44,129 nt of DNA from an uncultured Alphaproteobacteria bacterium (GTDB taxonomy: Bacteria; Pseudomonadota; Alphaproteobacteria; Rhodobacterales; Rhodobacteraceae). Positions 1 through 8,725 of the stretch are shown here, in pieces. Every line of letters begins with the position of its first letter. Positions within the stretch are counted from its first letter, which is position 1. The DNA is taken from the NCBI GenBank assembly GCA_913031285.1, contig CAJWEI010000021.1:1-44129 (forward strand), in the 5' to 3' direction. A model generated the notes under the pieces. The model did no database searches, had not been told where the DNA came from, and was given only the letters and a program-made list of their open reading frames with translations. Position numbers and translations under genes: made by a program.

Positions 1-1447
1 AATTCCTTGGAAGAGATGATACAAAGAATATGGCCTTTGGCTGTTTGAATTTTGCGATTTTGTCTTTTAAATATTCTATAATTTGTTCTTGTGATAGCGT
101 GTCATCCGCCGTTACCAGTACGGCAACGACACCTTCGCCAAAATCTTCATGAGCCGCGCCAATAACTGCCGATTCAATAACACTGTCAAGCTCATCAATT
201 AAAGCTTCCACTTCTTTGGGATATATGTTCAGACCGCCTGAGATTATAAGGTCTTTGTCCCGTCCAACAATCGTCACATAGCCATTCTCATCCTGCTGCG
301 CCATATCGCCAGTAATGAAATATCCGTCCTCACGAAACGACTCTGCCGTCTTTTGTTCCATTTCCCAATAACCAAGAAAAACATTATCTCCTTTTAATTC
401 TATAATCCCAATCTCGCCAGTGGAGACCAGTTCTCCAGTCTGAGGATCGACAATTCTGAGATCAACACCGGGTAGAGCTTGACCCACAGTGCCCGCCAAA
501 CGTGCCCCTGTGTAGGGGTTTGATGTGCTCATGTTAGTCTCGGTCATGCCATAACGTTCAAGGATCAATTGCCCTGTCCTGGCTTCAAAACGATTGTGCG
601 TCTCTGTGAGCAAAGGCGCGGATCCAGATATGAATAATCGCATATGCATTGTGGCCTTACGAGTGAATTTCTCATCATCTAAAAGCCGTGTGTAAAACGT
701 TGGTACACCCATCATCGTTGTGGCTTGTGGCATCCAAGTCAATGCGTGTTCCACAGAAAATTTTTGCAAGAATATCATGCTACCGCCCACCATGGCGAGT
801 AAGTTACAGGCGACAAATAGCCCATGGGTATGATAAATTGGCAGCATATGTAAAAGAGAATCGTCGCTGGTAAATTGCCATGTTTCAGCCAGAACTTGTG
901 CGTTAGACACAAGGTTGCGATGACAAATTTTCGCACCCTTGGACCGGCCTGTTGTTCCTGAAGTGTATAGGATTGCAGCTAGGTCCTCGCTATCGCGGTC
1001 GACTGCATTAAATTGGTCAGATGCTTTGTTTGCCTGTTCAGCTAAGCTGCCTGTTTCATCCTTGTTCAACGTCAGCAAAACGGCCTTTAGAACCTTAGAG
1101 AATGGAAAAATAGCCTCTTGGGATGTTTGGCTCACGACTACTACTGCTGGCTGGGCATCCTTTAGAAAATAATCAACTTCGAGAGCCGTGTAACCGGTAT
1201 TGAGAGGTAAATAAACTCCGCCAGCTTTTACTGTGGCGGCATATAGTGCGAGCTGTGTAACTGACTTTTCCGCTTGAACTGCGACACGATCGCCGGGTGT
1301 GAGACCTGCGCTAATTAGGCAATTTGCGATTCGGTTCGTATATGCGCTAAATTCTACAAAACTTATTACTTCATTTGGGGTAATCAAAAACGGCTTGGAA
1401 CTTTCTTCAAAAGTTCCAAAAACGCTATCGTATAAATAATTTGCCAT
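1..1447 (-). CDS. matB: Malonyl-CoA synthetase-type acyl-CoA ligase (MatB-like), C-terminus cut by window edge
   Basis: This is an ATP-dependent acyl-CoA synthetase of the ANL superfamily. MatB enzymes convert malonate or methylmalonate, ATP and CoA to the CoA ester. The reverse-strand frame is open from ATG at 1447 to base 1 with no stop, so only the last residues are missing. Visible motifs are the ATP-binding loop SGTTGRSKGAK, MMGVPTFYTRLL, SGSAPLL, ERYGMTET, ITGDM, GRDKDLIISGG and IYPKEVE; the middle group is typical of MatB rather than of long-chain acyl-CoA ligases. An AAAGGTAGAG stretch precedes the start. It is transcribed away from a CoA-transferase operon across about 300 bp, so the two may share regulation. 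Family is near certain; the exact acid is inferred. Confidence 0.85.
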   Translation of the reverse strand, partial: MANYLYDSVFGTFEESSKPFLITPNEVISFVEFSAYTNRIANCLISAGLTPGDRVAVQAEKSVTQLALYAATVKAGGVYLPLNTGYTALEVDYFLKDAQPAVVVVSQTSQEAIFPFSKVLKAVLLTLNKDETGSLAEQANKASDQFNAVDRDSEDLAAILYTSGTTGRSKGAKICHRNLVSNAQVLAETWQFTSDDSLLHMLPIYHTHGLFVACNLLAMVGGSMIFLQKFSVEHALTWMPQATTMMGVPTFYTRLLDDEKFTRKATMHMRLFISGSAPLLTETHNRFEARTGQLILERYGMTETNMSTSNPYTGARLAGTVGQALPGVDLRIVDPQTGELVSTGEIGIIELKGDNVFLGYWEMEQKTAESFREDGYFITGDMAQQDENGYVTIVGRDKDLIISGGLNIYPKEVEALIDELDSVIESAVIGAAHEDFGEGVVAVLVTADDTLSQEQIIEYLKDKIAKFKQPKAIFFVSSLPRN

Positions 1448-1755
1448 ATGTTTTATCTCTACCTTTAATCTTGAGGATAAGTTTAATATTTAGTCGATAA
1501 CAATCCTAATTTTTTAAGCTTGTAAAGCGTCACAGTAGGTGACGCGTTGTGAGATTTTATAAGAGCTTATGGCGCTAAGATATTCTAAGAACGATAGATT
1601 AACTTTTGTTTTGAGGTTTGGACGCATAACGTTTAGAAGCCGTTTAAAGTTAATTGACAATGCATAGGCCATCCCCTCTAAATCTATCAAATAAATATCA
1701 GTTTGGTCTAATAAGACCTGTGAATTGTTAAACTTACAAAGAGATGGGGATAAAA
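1448..1755. promoter_or_regulatory. Divergent intergenic region between matB-like gene and CoA-transferase operon
   Basis: This AT-rich region of about 308 bp separates two divergent catabolic genes and must hold both promoters. The only clear structure is an inverted repeat, GGTCT-AATA-AGACC, at 1705-1718, 38 bp before the CoA-transferase start. Its layout would suit a dimeric regulator. No convincing -35/-10 pair was identified and no small gene was seen. Confidence 0.35.
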
Positions 1756-2940
1756 ATGACTTCAAACCCTGCAAGTGACCTCTTATCGCATTTGACTGTG
1801 CTGGACCTCACCCGAGTTCGTGCAGGGCCAACTTGTGTTCGACAATTGGCAGATTGGGGTGCCAATGTTATCAAGATCGAGACACCTGATACCGCTGCAG
1901 CCGATATGGGGGGGAAACGCGAGGGGTCAGATTTCCAAAACTTGCATCGTAATAAACGTTCCATGGTCCTTAATTTGAAAAGTTCAGACGGCTTAGAAAT
2001 TTTCAAAAAAATGGCAAAGCTTGCCGATGTTATTGTTGAAAATTACCGACCTGATGTAAAGTTTAGACTGGGCATTGACTATGAAACAATCAAAGCTCTC
2101 AACGCCCGCATTGTTTACGCGTCAATCTCAGGTTTTGGGCAAAACGGCCCTTTATCAGAAAGACCCGGATTTGATCAGATTGCCCAGGGTATGGGGGGAT
2201 TGATGTCGATAACTGGTGTACCTGGTGAGGGTCCGATGCGCGTCGGTATTCCGATAGCTGACCTCACTGCAGGGGGCTTTGCTGCTCAAGGAGTGCTATT
2301 AGCCCTGTTGGGGCGAGAGAAAACTGGTAAAGGGCAATGGGTGCAAACCTCTTTGCTACAAGCACAAATTGCCATGCTTGATTTTCAGGCTGCTCGCTGG
2401 CTGATGGATGGGGACGTTCCCAAACAAGCAGGTAATGATCATCCTACATCTATCCCAACGGGCGTTTTTCAAACGTCAGATGGGTACATAAATATTGCGG
2501 TCGCTGGTCAGCACATCTGGTTGCGACTAAAGGAGGCTTTAGCTGATCCTAGATTGGATGTGGATATTTATGATGAAGGTGCGTCACGAAGCAAACATCG
2601 GAAATCTCTTAACGCACTGATAAACGAAAATACTGGGCACGATACCACGGAAAATTGGATTAACCGTCTTAACAAGTCTGGAGTCCCATGCGGGGAAATA
2701 AATACGATTGATAAAGTCTTTAACAACCCGCAGGTTGAACACCTCGGGATGGCGCGTGATATGGTGAGCCAAGAGCGTGGCGCGTCACAAATTGTAGGTC
2801 AGCCCATTATAATGAGTGAGTCTTCTGCTGAAATCCGCCGACCACCTCCCAAAAAGGGCGAGCACACATCCGAAATTCTCCTAGAATTTGGATTTACTGA
2901 GGATGAAATTTTGAGTTTCAATGAAAAGGGCGCAATATGA
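1756..2940 (+). CDS. CaiB/BaiF (class III) CoA-transferase
   Basis: Family III CoA-transferases move CoA between an acyl-CoA donor and a free carboxylic acid. This 394-residue product has the N-terminal LDLTRVRAGP and LADWGANVIKIE motifs, VIVENYRPDV, and the PIADLTAG segment. Its Asp is residue 169 when counted from this start and matches the catalytic aspartate of formyl-CoA transferase. ATG 1756 is preferred to ATG 1744 because GGGGAT sits at good spacing only before 1756. Its stop overlaps the next gene's start as ATGA, so the crotonase-fold protein is probably made together with it. Divergence from a malonyl-CoA-synthetase-like ligase suggests metabolism of a CoA-activated dicarboxylate, but the substrate cannot be read from sequence. 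Confidence 0.9.
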   Translation: MTSNPASDLLSHLTVLDLTRVRAGPTCVRQLADWGANVIKIETPDTAAADMGGKREGSDFQNLHRNKRSMVLNLKSSDGLEIFKKMAKLADVIVENYRPDVKFRLGIDYETIKALNARIVYASISGFGQNGPLSERPGFDQIAQGMGGLMSITGVPGEGPMRVGIPIADLTAGGFAAQGVLLALLGREKTGKGQWVQTSLLQAQIAMLDFQAARWLMDGDVPKQAGNDHPTSIPTGVFQTSDGYINIAVAGQHIWLRLKEALADPRLDVDIYDEGASRSKHRKSLNALINENTGHDTTENWINRLNKSGVPCGEINTIDKVFNNPQVEHLGMARDMVSQERGASQIVGQPIIMSESSAEIRRPPPKKGEHTSEILLEFGFTEDEILSFNEKGAI

Positions 2941-3749
2941 AATTTTCTGATTTAGTAGAACAGGCAGGGGGAAAAATTCTGTCGGGTATAGTTGCAAATG
3001 TTGGTCATGTGGTGATCAATAATCCAGAGCGTCACAATGCGATTTCATTGGAGATGTATCAAGCTGCCGCAGAACGGGTCAATGTAATGGCCGAGGATCC
3101 AGAGGCTAGGTTATTGATAATACAGGGGGCTGGTGGAAAAGCCTTTGCATCTGGAGCCGATATTTCCAAGTTTGAAAAAGAACGTTCCAGCGGTGATCAG
3201 GTTCAGATCTACAATACGGCAACAGCAAAATTTTATAATGCAGTTTTCAATTTCCCCAAACCGACAATCGCAAAGATAAACGGATTTTGCATTGGTGGTG
3301 GACTCGGACTTGCAGTGGCGTGTGATTTGCGCATTTGTGAAAATCGCAGCAGGTTTGCCGTGCCGGCTGCAAAACTAGGAGTTGGTTATGGTTTTGTTGG
3401 GGTCAAACGCTTGGCTGAGCTGGTCGGAACATCGATGGTAAAAGAGATCTTTTTTACCGCGCGCCAGTTTAGTGCAATAGAAGCCTATGATATGGGGCTG
3501 GTAAACCGTGTTATGTCTCCTGAAATGCTTTCCTCCTTTGTCGATGATTATGCAAAGCGTATGGCGGCAAATGCACCTCTGACATTAGGCTCGATAAAGG
3601 CAATAACGCGAGAGTTAAATAAGCAAGAAGTGGACCGTGATCTCAACCATATCGAAGCCTTGGTAAAAGGCTGTTTTGATAGTCAAGACTATATCGAGGG
3701 ACGGCGCGCCTTCATGGAAAAACGCAAACCCAATTTCATAGGGCAGTAA
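2937..3749 (+). CDS. Crotonase-fold (enoyl-CoA hydratase/isomerase family) protein lacking both catalytic Glu
   Basis: This is a 270-residue crotonase-superfamily protein. The oxyanion-hole regions are intact (FASGADISKF around residues 70-79 and NGFCIGGGLGLA around 115-126), as is the terminal EKRKPNF block. The two glutamates that catalyse water addition in classical enoyl-CoA hydratase (E144 and E164) are replaced by Gly124 and Ala144 here. It is therefore unlikely to be an ordinary hydratase; decarboxylation, isomerisation or thioester hydrolysis are possible in this superfamily. It overlaps the CoA-transferase by 4 nt and so probably acts on the CoA ester that enzyme makes. It resembles the crotonase-fold gene at 9713-10501, which has the same substitutions. 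Confidence 0.88.
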   Translation: MKFSDLVEQAGGKILSGIVANVGHVVINNPERHNAISLEMYQAAAERVNVMAEDPEARLLIIQGAGGKAFASGADISKFEKERSSGDQVQIYNTATAKFYNAVFNFPKPTIAKINGFCIGGGLGLAVACDLRICENRSRFAVPAAKLGVGYGFVGVKRLAELVGTSMVKEIFFTARQFSAIEAYDMGLVNRVMSPEMLSSFVDDYAKRMAANAPLTLGSIKAITRELNKQEVDRDLNHIEALVKGCFDSQDYIEGRRAFMEKRKPNFIGQ

Positions 3750-3787
3750 GTCCTATGTAAATAAGATCAAAAACCTTAGGACTATTT

Positions 3788-4630
3788 ATGGGGCCTTTAA
3801 GTTTAAAGCAGCGCATCGGAATCGATATAGGTCGTCGTTTATCGATCGAAGAGGGATTAGAATGGGCGGCAGTTAATGATGTCCACTTTATAGATGTGCA
3901 GACAGATATAGATCCAAACAGACTTGAATCTTTCGATAACCAGCGATGTGAAAAAGTTCGCAAGCTAAGAGATCAGCATAATATTAACCTGGGGCTGCAC
4001 ACTCTCTCTGGTGTTAACGTTGCAGAGATTTCGCCGTTTTGCCGGGACGCAGTCGATCAATATCTTAAAGCTTACATTGACTTAGCAGTGAAGTTAGATG
4101 CACGGTGGATAGTCGTGCATGGTGGTTATCATTTTACCAACTGTCGGTCTTTGCGAGTACAGACATCGATAGAGCGTCTTTCTCGAATGGCAGATTATGC
4201 AGAGAAAAAAGGCATTCTTCTATTGTTAGAAAATTTGAATTGGGAACCTATTCTTGCAGAGGTCAAATACATGCCAGTGACTCCAGCGGAGTGCATGTAT
4301 TTCTTTTCCAAGATCGAAAATCCAGCCCTACGGTGGTCATTTACGGCTAATCACGCTCATTTCTTACCAGGCGTTGGGATCGAAAGCTTTGTTGATGCAA
4401 TGGATTTTTCTTTGTGCTGCGAAATCCGTCTTGCCGATAACAACGGATCATATGAAGTTCATCAACAGCCTGGAGAAGGATCTATTGATTTTGGTGCTCT
4501 GTTTAAAAAGATTGAAGGTATGGGATATAAGGGCCATTATACAAATGGCTTTGGAAGTATGGAGGATATGCTAATTGGGCGAGATTATATGGTAGCGCGC
4601 GCCAAAGATGCCGGAGTACGGATAAACTAG
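3788..4630 (+). CDS. Sugar phosphate isomerase/epimerase family (xylose isomerase-like TIM barrel)
   Basis: This 280-residue protein belongs to the AP-endonuclease-2/xylose-isomerase-like TIM-barrel superfamily, whose members isomerise or epimerise sugars, hydroxypyruvate or inositol derivatives, or dehydrate 3-dehydroshikimate. Visible barrel-strand motifs are WIVVHGGYH, LLLENLNWEP (candidate metal-ligand Glu), FTANHAH (candidate His ligand), EIRLADNNG and HQQPGEGSIDF (late His/Glu region). TTAGGACT precedes ATG 3788 at suitable spacing. It follows the crotonase-fold gene by 38 bp on the same strand and is probably the third gene of that operon. No finer substrate assignment is justified. 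Confidence 0.82.
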   Translation: MGPLSLKQRIGIDIGRRLSIEEGLEWAAVNDVHFIDVQTDIDPNRLESFDNQRCEKVRKLRDQHNINLGLHTLSGVNVAEISPFCRDAVDQYLKAYIDLAVKLDARWIVVHGGYHFTNCRSLRVQTSIERLSRMADYAEKKGILLLLENLNWEPILAEVKYMPVTPAECMYFFSKIENPALRWSFTANHAHFLPGVGIESFVDAMDFSLCCEIRLADNNGSYEVHQQPGEGSIDFGALFKKIEGMGYKGHYTNGFGSMEDMLIGRDYMVARAKDAGVRIN

Positions 4631-4705
4631 AACCTCGAGTCAAAGGTTTTTCTGGGTTTGGTCTTTAAAAATGCAACTGAATTTGTTTCCCAAATTATGT
4701 CAGAA

Positions 4706-4720
4706 TTTTGTATACCAAAT
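4706..4720. promoter_or_regulatory. Candidate GntR operator upstream of tctC
   Basis: TTTTGTATACCAAAT contains a GTATAC dyad close to the idealised TTGGTATACCAA. The decamer GTATACCAAA recurs in reverse orientation in front of the pdxA-like gene, at 13380-13389. Both lie upstream of operons flanking the GntR/FCD gene at 8014-8721, which makes that protein the obvious candidate binder. The pairing of regulator and site is inference. Confidence 0.4.
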
Positions 4721-4871
4721 TTATTTGATGGGTTAGAGTAAACTGCTTTGTTTAGGATTTTCTTGAAAAACCTTCTTAGATGTTGTGATTTTGATTATGA
4801 AGTAAGAATTCAAGGCAAAGGTAACAGATGAAAAATCTGTGAATAATATGGCTGAACTCAGGGAGAATAAA

Positions 4872-5846
4872 ATGTTTAGTTCCAAAAAAATTGTTTCAAT
4901 AGGCGCAAGTTTATTGTCAATCGCGGGTGTCGCTGCAATGTCATCCATGCCAGTTGCTGCTGCAGAAGGCACTATCGAAGTCGTAACGCATGCCGGTGCT
5001 GGCGGAGGTACGGACGTTAATTCACGTATGATGATGATTCGGACGCGTCGTGGCTTAAAACAGGATATGGTCGTCGTCAATAAACGCGGTGGTGGCGGTG
5101 CGGCGGCAATGCAGTATTTCCATTCTCGTCCCGCCGATGGGAACACTGTACTTACATTTACCGTTGGTCATGCGATCGCAATGGCTAAAGGAATGACTGA
5201 TTTAACAGTTGAAGATATGGCACCAATCGCACGCGGTACAAATGACCCACAAATTTTGATGGTTAACTGCAAAACATCTAAATATAAAACGCCAGAGGAA
5301 TTTGTTGCTGGAATGAAAAATGGCGATGAAATGAAGTTTGGTGGTACTTCTTCAGGAACAATCGACCATCTTACTGTTTACTTATGGGCGAAAAGAACAG
5401 GTCAGCCAATGCCAACATATATTCCATTTGGTGGCGGCGGTGAACTTGCAACTCAAGTTGTCGCAGGAGCCGTTGATGTTGGGACATTGAACCTTTCAGA
5501 AGCTTCAGCACCGATCGAGGCTGGTGATCTATGCCCACTGGTTATTCTAGGTGAGAACCGCATGGATCCAATCCCAGCAGCAAAAACTGCGAAAGAAATG
5601 GGTATTGACCTTGTTTTATCGACAACCCGTGGATTTGTAACACACGCCGGTGTGTCAGAAGAACGCCGGTCGGAGCTAGAAGCTGCGATGATGAAGGCGA
5701 TGGGGCATTCTCTCTATCAAGCATATCTTATGAATTCTGGTCTGGACAATAGTTCTCCAATGGCTTCTGGCCCATGGGGCGAGCAGATCAAAATGATGGT
5801 TGGTGAGTTTGGACCGGCTCTTAAAGAAATGGGCTTGATGGAATAA
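4872..5846 (+). CDS. tctC: TctC/Bug-family periplasmic solute-binding protein
   Basis: This is the extracytoplasmic receptor of a tripartite tricarboxylate (TTT) transporter. It captures a carboxylate in the periplasm and hands it to TctA/TctB. ATG 4872 is chosen because AGGGAGAAT stands just before it and because it begins a clean signal peptide: lysines, then a hydrophobic stretch, then PVAAAEG near residues 28-34. The mature part starts with IEVVTHAGAGGGTDVNSR, the usual first strand and ligand loop of the family, and continues with KRGGGGAAAMQY and PADGNTVL. The length of 324 residues is normal. It heads a tctC-tctB-tctA operon. Ligands in this family range over citrate, terephthalate, glutarate and others, so the substrate is open. 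Confidence 0.9.
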   Translation: MFSSKKIVSIGASLLSIAGVAAMSSMPVAAAEGTIEVVTHAGAGGGTDVNSRMMMIRTRRGLKQDMVVVNKRGGGGAAAMQYFHSRPADGNTVLTFTVGHAIAMAKGMTDLTVEDMAPIARGTNDPQILMVNCKTSKYKTPEEFVAGMKNGDEMKFGGTSSGTIDHLTVYLWAKRTGQPMPTYIPFGGGGELATQVVAGAVDVGTLNLSEASAPIEAGDLCPLVILGENRMDPIPAAKTAKEMGIDLVLSTTRGFVTHAGVSEERRSELEAAMMKAMGHSLYQAYLMNSGLDNSSPMASGPWGEQIKMMVGEFGPALKEMGLME

Positions 5847-5862
5847 ACGATCTAAAACAGTT

Positions 5863-5902
5863 CTGATCGGCGGTTACGCAAGCTTTGAAAGCCGTCGATC
5901 AG
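5863..5902 (+). other. Intercistronic hairpin between tctC and tctB
   Basis: CTGATCGGCGG at 5863-5873 pairs with CCGTCGATCAG at 5892-5902, giving an 11-bp stem with one G-U pair and an 18-nt loop. No T-run follows, so it is not a typical terminator. Such hairpins after a binding-protein gene commonly protect the upstream message and raise its level relative to the membrane subunits; that role is inferred here. Confidence 0.55.
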
Positions 5903-5921
5903 TATAAAAGGACCGAATAAT

Positions 5922-6377
5922 ATGCGCCCATTTATTGTTCCTGGAATTATAGCACTCTTTTCAGTGATAATCATTTATCTTGCTCTTCAGTTGAAGCTAT
6001 CGCCAGCAATGATTGTGGGTCATAGCATGCAACCGCGTTCATTTCCAATTTTTCTTATGGTAATTAACCTGATCCTGATTGCAGTTTTAATTTGGCAAAT
6101 TTCAAAATCACCGCCAAAGCCTATTGAACTTGAAGGTCCCACGACTTGGATAAGCGTCGGATCGTTTGTACTCTTTTATATAATTACCATTTATTTGGAT
6201 TTTTTTATTGCAATATCTGCGGTGATGTTTTTGTTGTGTTATAGCTGGGGAGAAAAACGGGTGCATGTTGCGGGACTAGTCGCAGTTAGTGTACCGCTTT
6301 CCCTTTTTGTCTTGTTTGATGAAGTTTTGAAAATAAGATTCCCGCGCGGATTGATCACAAATTGGTATTACGGATAA
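5922..6377 (+). CDS. tctB: TctB-family small transporter subunit
   Basis: This 151-residue protein is the small integral-membrane subunit of the TTT transporter. Four hydrophobic segments are visible: near the N-terminus (IVPGIIALFSVIIIYLAL), around residues 40-60 (FPIFLMVINLILIAVLI), around 75-95 and around 100-130. The segment RSFPIFLMVINL resembles the 'PR.FP' motif seen at this place in TctB proteins. AAAGGACC stands before ATG 5922. It lies between tctC and tctA in the standard order. Sequence conservation in TctB is low, so the call rests largely on topology and context, which are strong. Confidence 0.88.
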   Translation: MRPFIVPGIIALFSVIIIYLALQLKLSPAMIVGHSMQPRSFPIFLMVINLILIAVLIWQISKSPPKPIELEGPTTWISVGSFVLFYIITIYLDFFIAISAVMFLLCYSWGEKRVHVAGLVAVSVPLSLFVLFDEVLKIRFPRGLITNWYYG

Positions 6378-6389
6378 GGATTTCTGGCT

Positions 6390-7868
6390 ATGTATGAAGC
6401 AATCTCCGCGATGGGTTCCGTAATTTTGGATCCATATCTTTTGATGTTGATCGGCTGCATGACTGTTCTTGGTATCGTCATTGGAGTTTTGCCTGGGCTG
6501 GGCGCAACGACCGGAGCGGCTCTTCTTCTTCCTTTCACTCTGACCATGACACCGGTCCATGCCATCGCAGTGCTTGCTACGATTTATGTTGCAGCCACTT
6601 TCGCAGGTTCGATAACTGCCATTCTTATTAACACCCCAGGCACTTCCGCCGCTGCTGCCACGACATTTGATGGTTATCCGCTTGCGCAACGTGGCGAGGC
6701 AGGGAGGGCTCTGGGCATCGCAGTAGTTGCCAGCACCATTGGTGGTATTTTTTCAATATTGGTACTCTGTCTAGCCGCGCCTATGCTGGCGCGCGTTGCC
6801 TATGAATTTCGGCCACCAGAATATTTTGCGCTCACTGTATTTGGTCTGTCTATGCTCGCCAGTGTTGGTGCAGGTGGTGCTGTTAAAAACCTTATTGGGG
6901 GTATATTTGGGGTTTGGCTTGCGACTATTGGAGCCGAGCGCGTTACCTCGATAGAGCGGTTTATGTTTGGTAATTATGAGCTTTATGAGGGTCTATCATT
7001 CGTACCGGTAATGATTGGCCTGTTTGCGATTTCAGAACTTCTTGTGCAGTCAAAAAAAGCCCATATCGTAGCGGATGTGATTAGCCTAAAGGCCGTTAAG
7101 CTTCCTAGTAAAGAAGATTATAAGAAAATCTGGCGTACGATTGTACGATCGTCCGGTATTGGGACTTTCATTGGAATTTTACCAGCAGAAGGGGCGACAG
7201 TTGCTTCAATGATTGGGTATTCAGAAGCTCGCCGATGGTCTAAAAATCAAGATGAATTCGGTAAAGGAGCAATTGAGGGCATCGCCGGTGCAGAGGCCGC
7301 CAACAATGCCGCAACAGGCGGTGCTATGGTTCCAACGATGGTACTGGGCATACCGGGTAGTGGAACGACCGCCATAATACTTGTTGGTCTGATGGTTCAC
7401 GGCCTTCGGCCTGGCCCCTATTTATTTACCGAACAGGTTGAAACTGTCTACCAAATCTTTGGATCAATGCTGGTTGCAAATATTATATTTCTAGCCTTGG
7501 GCCTTTATGCGGCAAAGCTCTTTGCGCGTATATCTCTCATACCAACTTCTATTTTGTGGCCAATTGTTTTTGCTCTGTCTGTTATTGGTGCGTATTCGCT
7601 CAGCGCTTCGCTTCTGGATGTTTGGATTGCTTTAATTTTTGGGGTTGTTGGCTTCTTCGCGCGGCGCCATGGCTTCTCAGTTGCACCTATCGCCGTTGGC
7701 TTGATATTGGGGCATATGGTTGAAAATAACTTGCAAAACTCGTTGAAAATGTTTGATGGGCAGTGGTGGCTAATTTTTACACAACCGCTTGCATTATTTT
7801 TCTTGGTTTTGGCTTTTCTTGGTTTATTCGGTTCGCAAATATTCCAATTCATCAAACAGAAAAAGTAA
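6390..7868 (+). CDS. tctA: TctA-family large transporter subunit
   Basis: This is the large, channel-forming membrane subunit of the TTT carboxylate transporter, 492 residues with about a dozen hydrophobic segments. It carries the family's glycine-rich signatures: IGVLPGLGATTGAALLLPFT near residues 30-50, SITAILINTPGTSAAAATTFDGYP near 74-97, IGILPAEGATVASMIGY near 260, EGIAGAEAANNAATGGAMVPTM near 293, and VLGIPGSGTTAIILVG near 317. It follows tctB by 12 bp. The gene converges with the GntR gene at 8014-8721 across 145 bp in which I saw no strong terminator. Uptake is probably driven by the ion gradient, as in characterised members. Confidence 0.95.
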   Translation: MYEAISAMGSVILDPYLLMLIGCMTVLGIVIGVLPGLGATTGAALLLPFTLTMTPVHAIAVLATIYVAATFAGSITAILINTPGTSAAAATTFDGYPLAQRGEAGRALGIAVVASTIGGIFSILVLCLAAPMLARVAYEFRPPEYFALTVFGLSMLASVGAGGAVKNLIGGIFGVWLATIGAERVTSIERFMFGNYELYEGLSFVPVMIGLFAISELLVQSKKAHIVADVISLKAVKLPSKEDYKKIWRTIVRSSGIGTFIGILPAEGATVASMIGYSEARRWSKNQDEFGKGAIEGIAGAEAANNAATGGAMVPTMVLGIPGSGTTAIILVGLMVHGLRPGPYLFTEQVETVYQIFGSMLVANIIFLALGLYAAKLFARISLIPTSILWPIVFALSVIGAYSLSASLLDVWIALIFGVVGFFARRHGFSVAPIAVGLILGHMVENNLQNSLKMFDGQWWLIFTQPLALFFLVLAFLGLFGSQIFQFIKQKK

Positions 7869-8013
7869 TATTGGCTAATTAGTTTCTGTGAAGGTGGGCA
7901 TTAAAAATATATTTGGAATTTGTGTTAAAATTCAGTTTGATTATGCGCATAGATTTTTGGAACGCCCAGAGTTTATTTGACTACAAAGGATTCTTGATTT
8001 TGGGAAATACTAA

Positions 8014-8721
8014 TTAAGTGTAATTGACCTCACTATTTGGTCTTTCTAGGTTCCGCATAGCCGTATCTATGTGGCCTCTCATCGCTTTTGAAATTTCTAC
8101 CGCGTCGCGTTTGCATAGCGCATTTGTTATATTTTGGTGCTGTTGAAGTGTAGTTTTTCGGCCCCGTTGGCGGCGTGATGATAAAAACCGTGAACGCCAT
8201 AACTTGGCGTTATATGTTTGATGTGTTTCAATCAACGGTCTATTCCGGCTTGCTAATATAATGCTTGAATGAAATGCCATATCGGTTTTGAAAAAATCGA
8301 TCGAGGAGAAAACATCTGATTTATCAAGCATAGTTTGGTTGAGATGCTTTATTTTACGAAGGTCTTTTTTGGTCGCATTGGAGCAGGCGATTTCACCTCC
8401 CAGTGCTTCTAGCGTACTCAAAACACTCATACTTTGCAGTAATTCTTCGATCGAAGGATCCGCGACGCGAGACCGGCGTGTTGACGTGTATTCAATTAAT
8501 CCCTCCCTCTCTAAAATACGCAAAGCTTCACGCATTGGAGTGCGACTAATACCTAGAACTTCGGCAATATCGCGCTCCGGAATGAACATTCCTGCGGGAA
8601 GCTTTTCCAACAGGATAAGTTCGCGCAGTTTTTCTGCGGTTTCTGTACCGAGTAATTTACGCTCATTAGGTTCGATCTGTCCATCCGCAAGAAGGGCCAA
8701 TAGCATATTTTCTTTTGCCAT
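8014..8721 (-). CDS. GntR-family transcriptional regulator, FCD (FadR-type) domain
   Basis: This is a 235-residue DNA-binding regulator. The N-terminal winged helix contains RDIAEVLGISRTPMREALRILEREGLIEY. The C-terminal FCD effector domain keeps the usual metal-site residues: Asp and His in DMAFHSSI, His in QHQNITNAL, and His in MRGHI. Its start is 4 bp past the stop of the dehydratase-like gene, so it ends a minus-strand operon and is co-transcribed with the enzymes. FCD regulators usually respond to the carboxylate or sugar acid that the neighbouring genes degrade. The repeated GTATACCAAA element before tctC and the pdxA-like gene is a plausible target. Confidence 0.92.
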   Translation of the reverse strand: MAKENMLLALLADGQIEPNERKLLGTETAEKLRELILLEKLPAGMFIPERDIAEVLGISRTPMREALRILEREGLIEYTSTRRSRVADPSIEELLQSMSVLSTLEALGGEIACSNATKKDLRKIKHLNQTMLDKSDVFSSIDFFKTDMAFHSSIILASRNRPLIETHQTYNAKLWRSRFLSSRRQRGRKTTLQQHQNITNALCKRDAVEISKAMRGHIDTAMRNLERPNSEVNYT

Positions 8722-8725
8722 TTGA

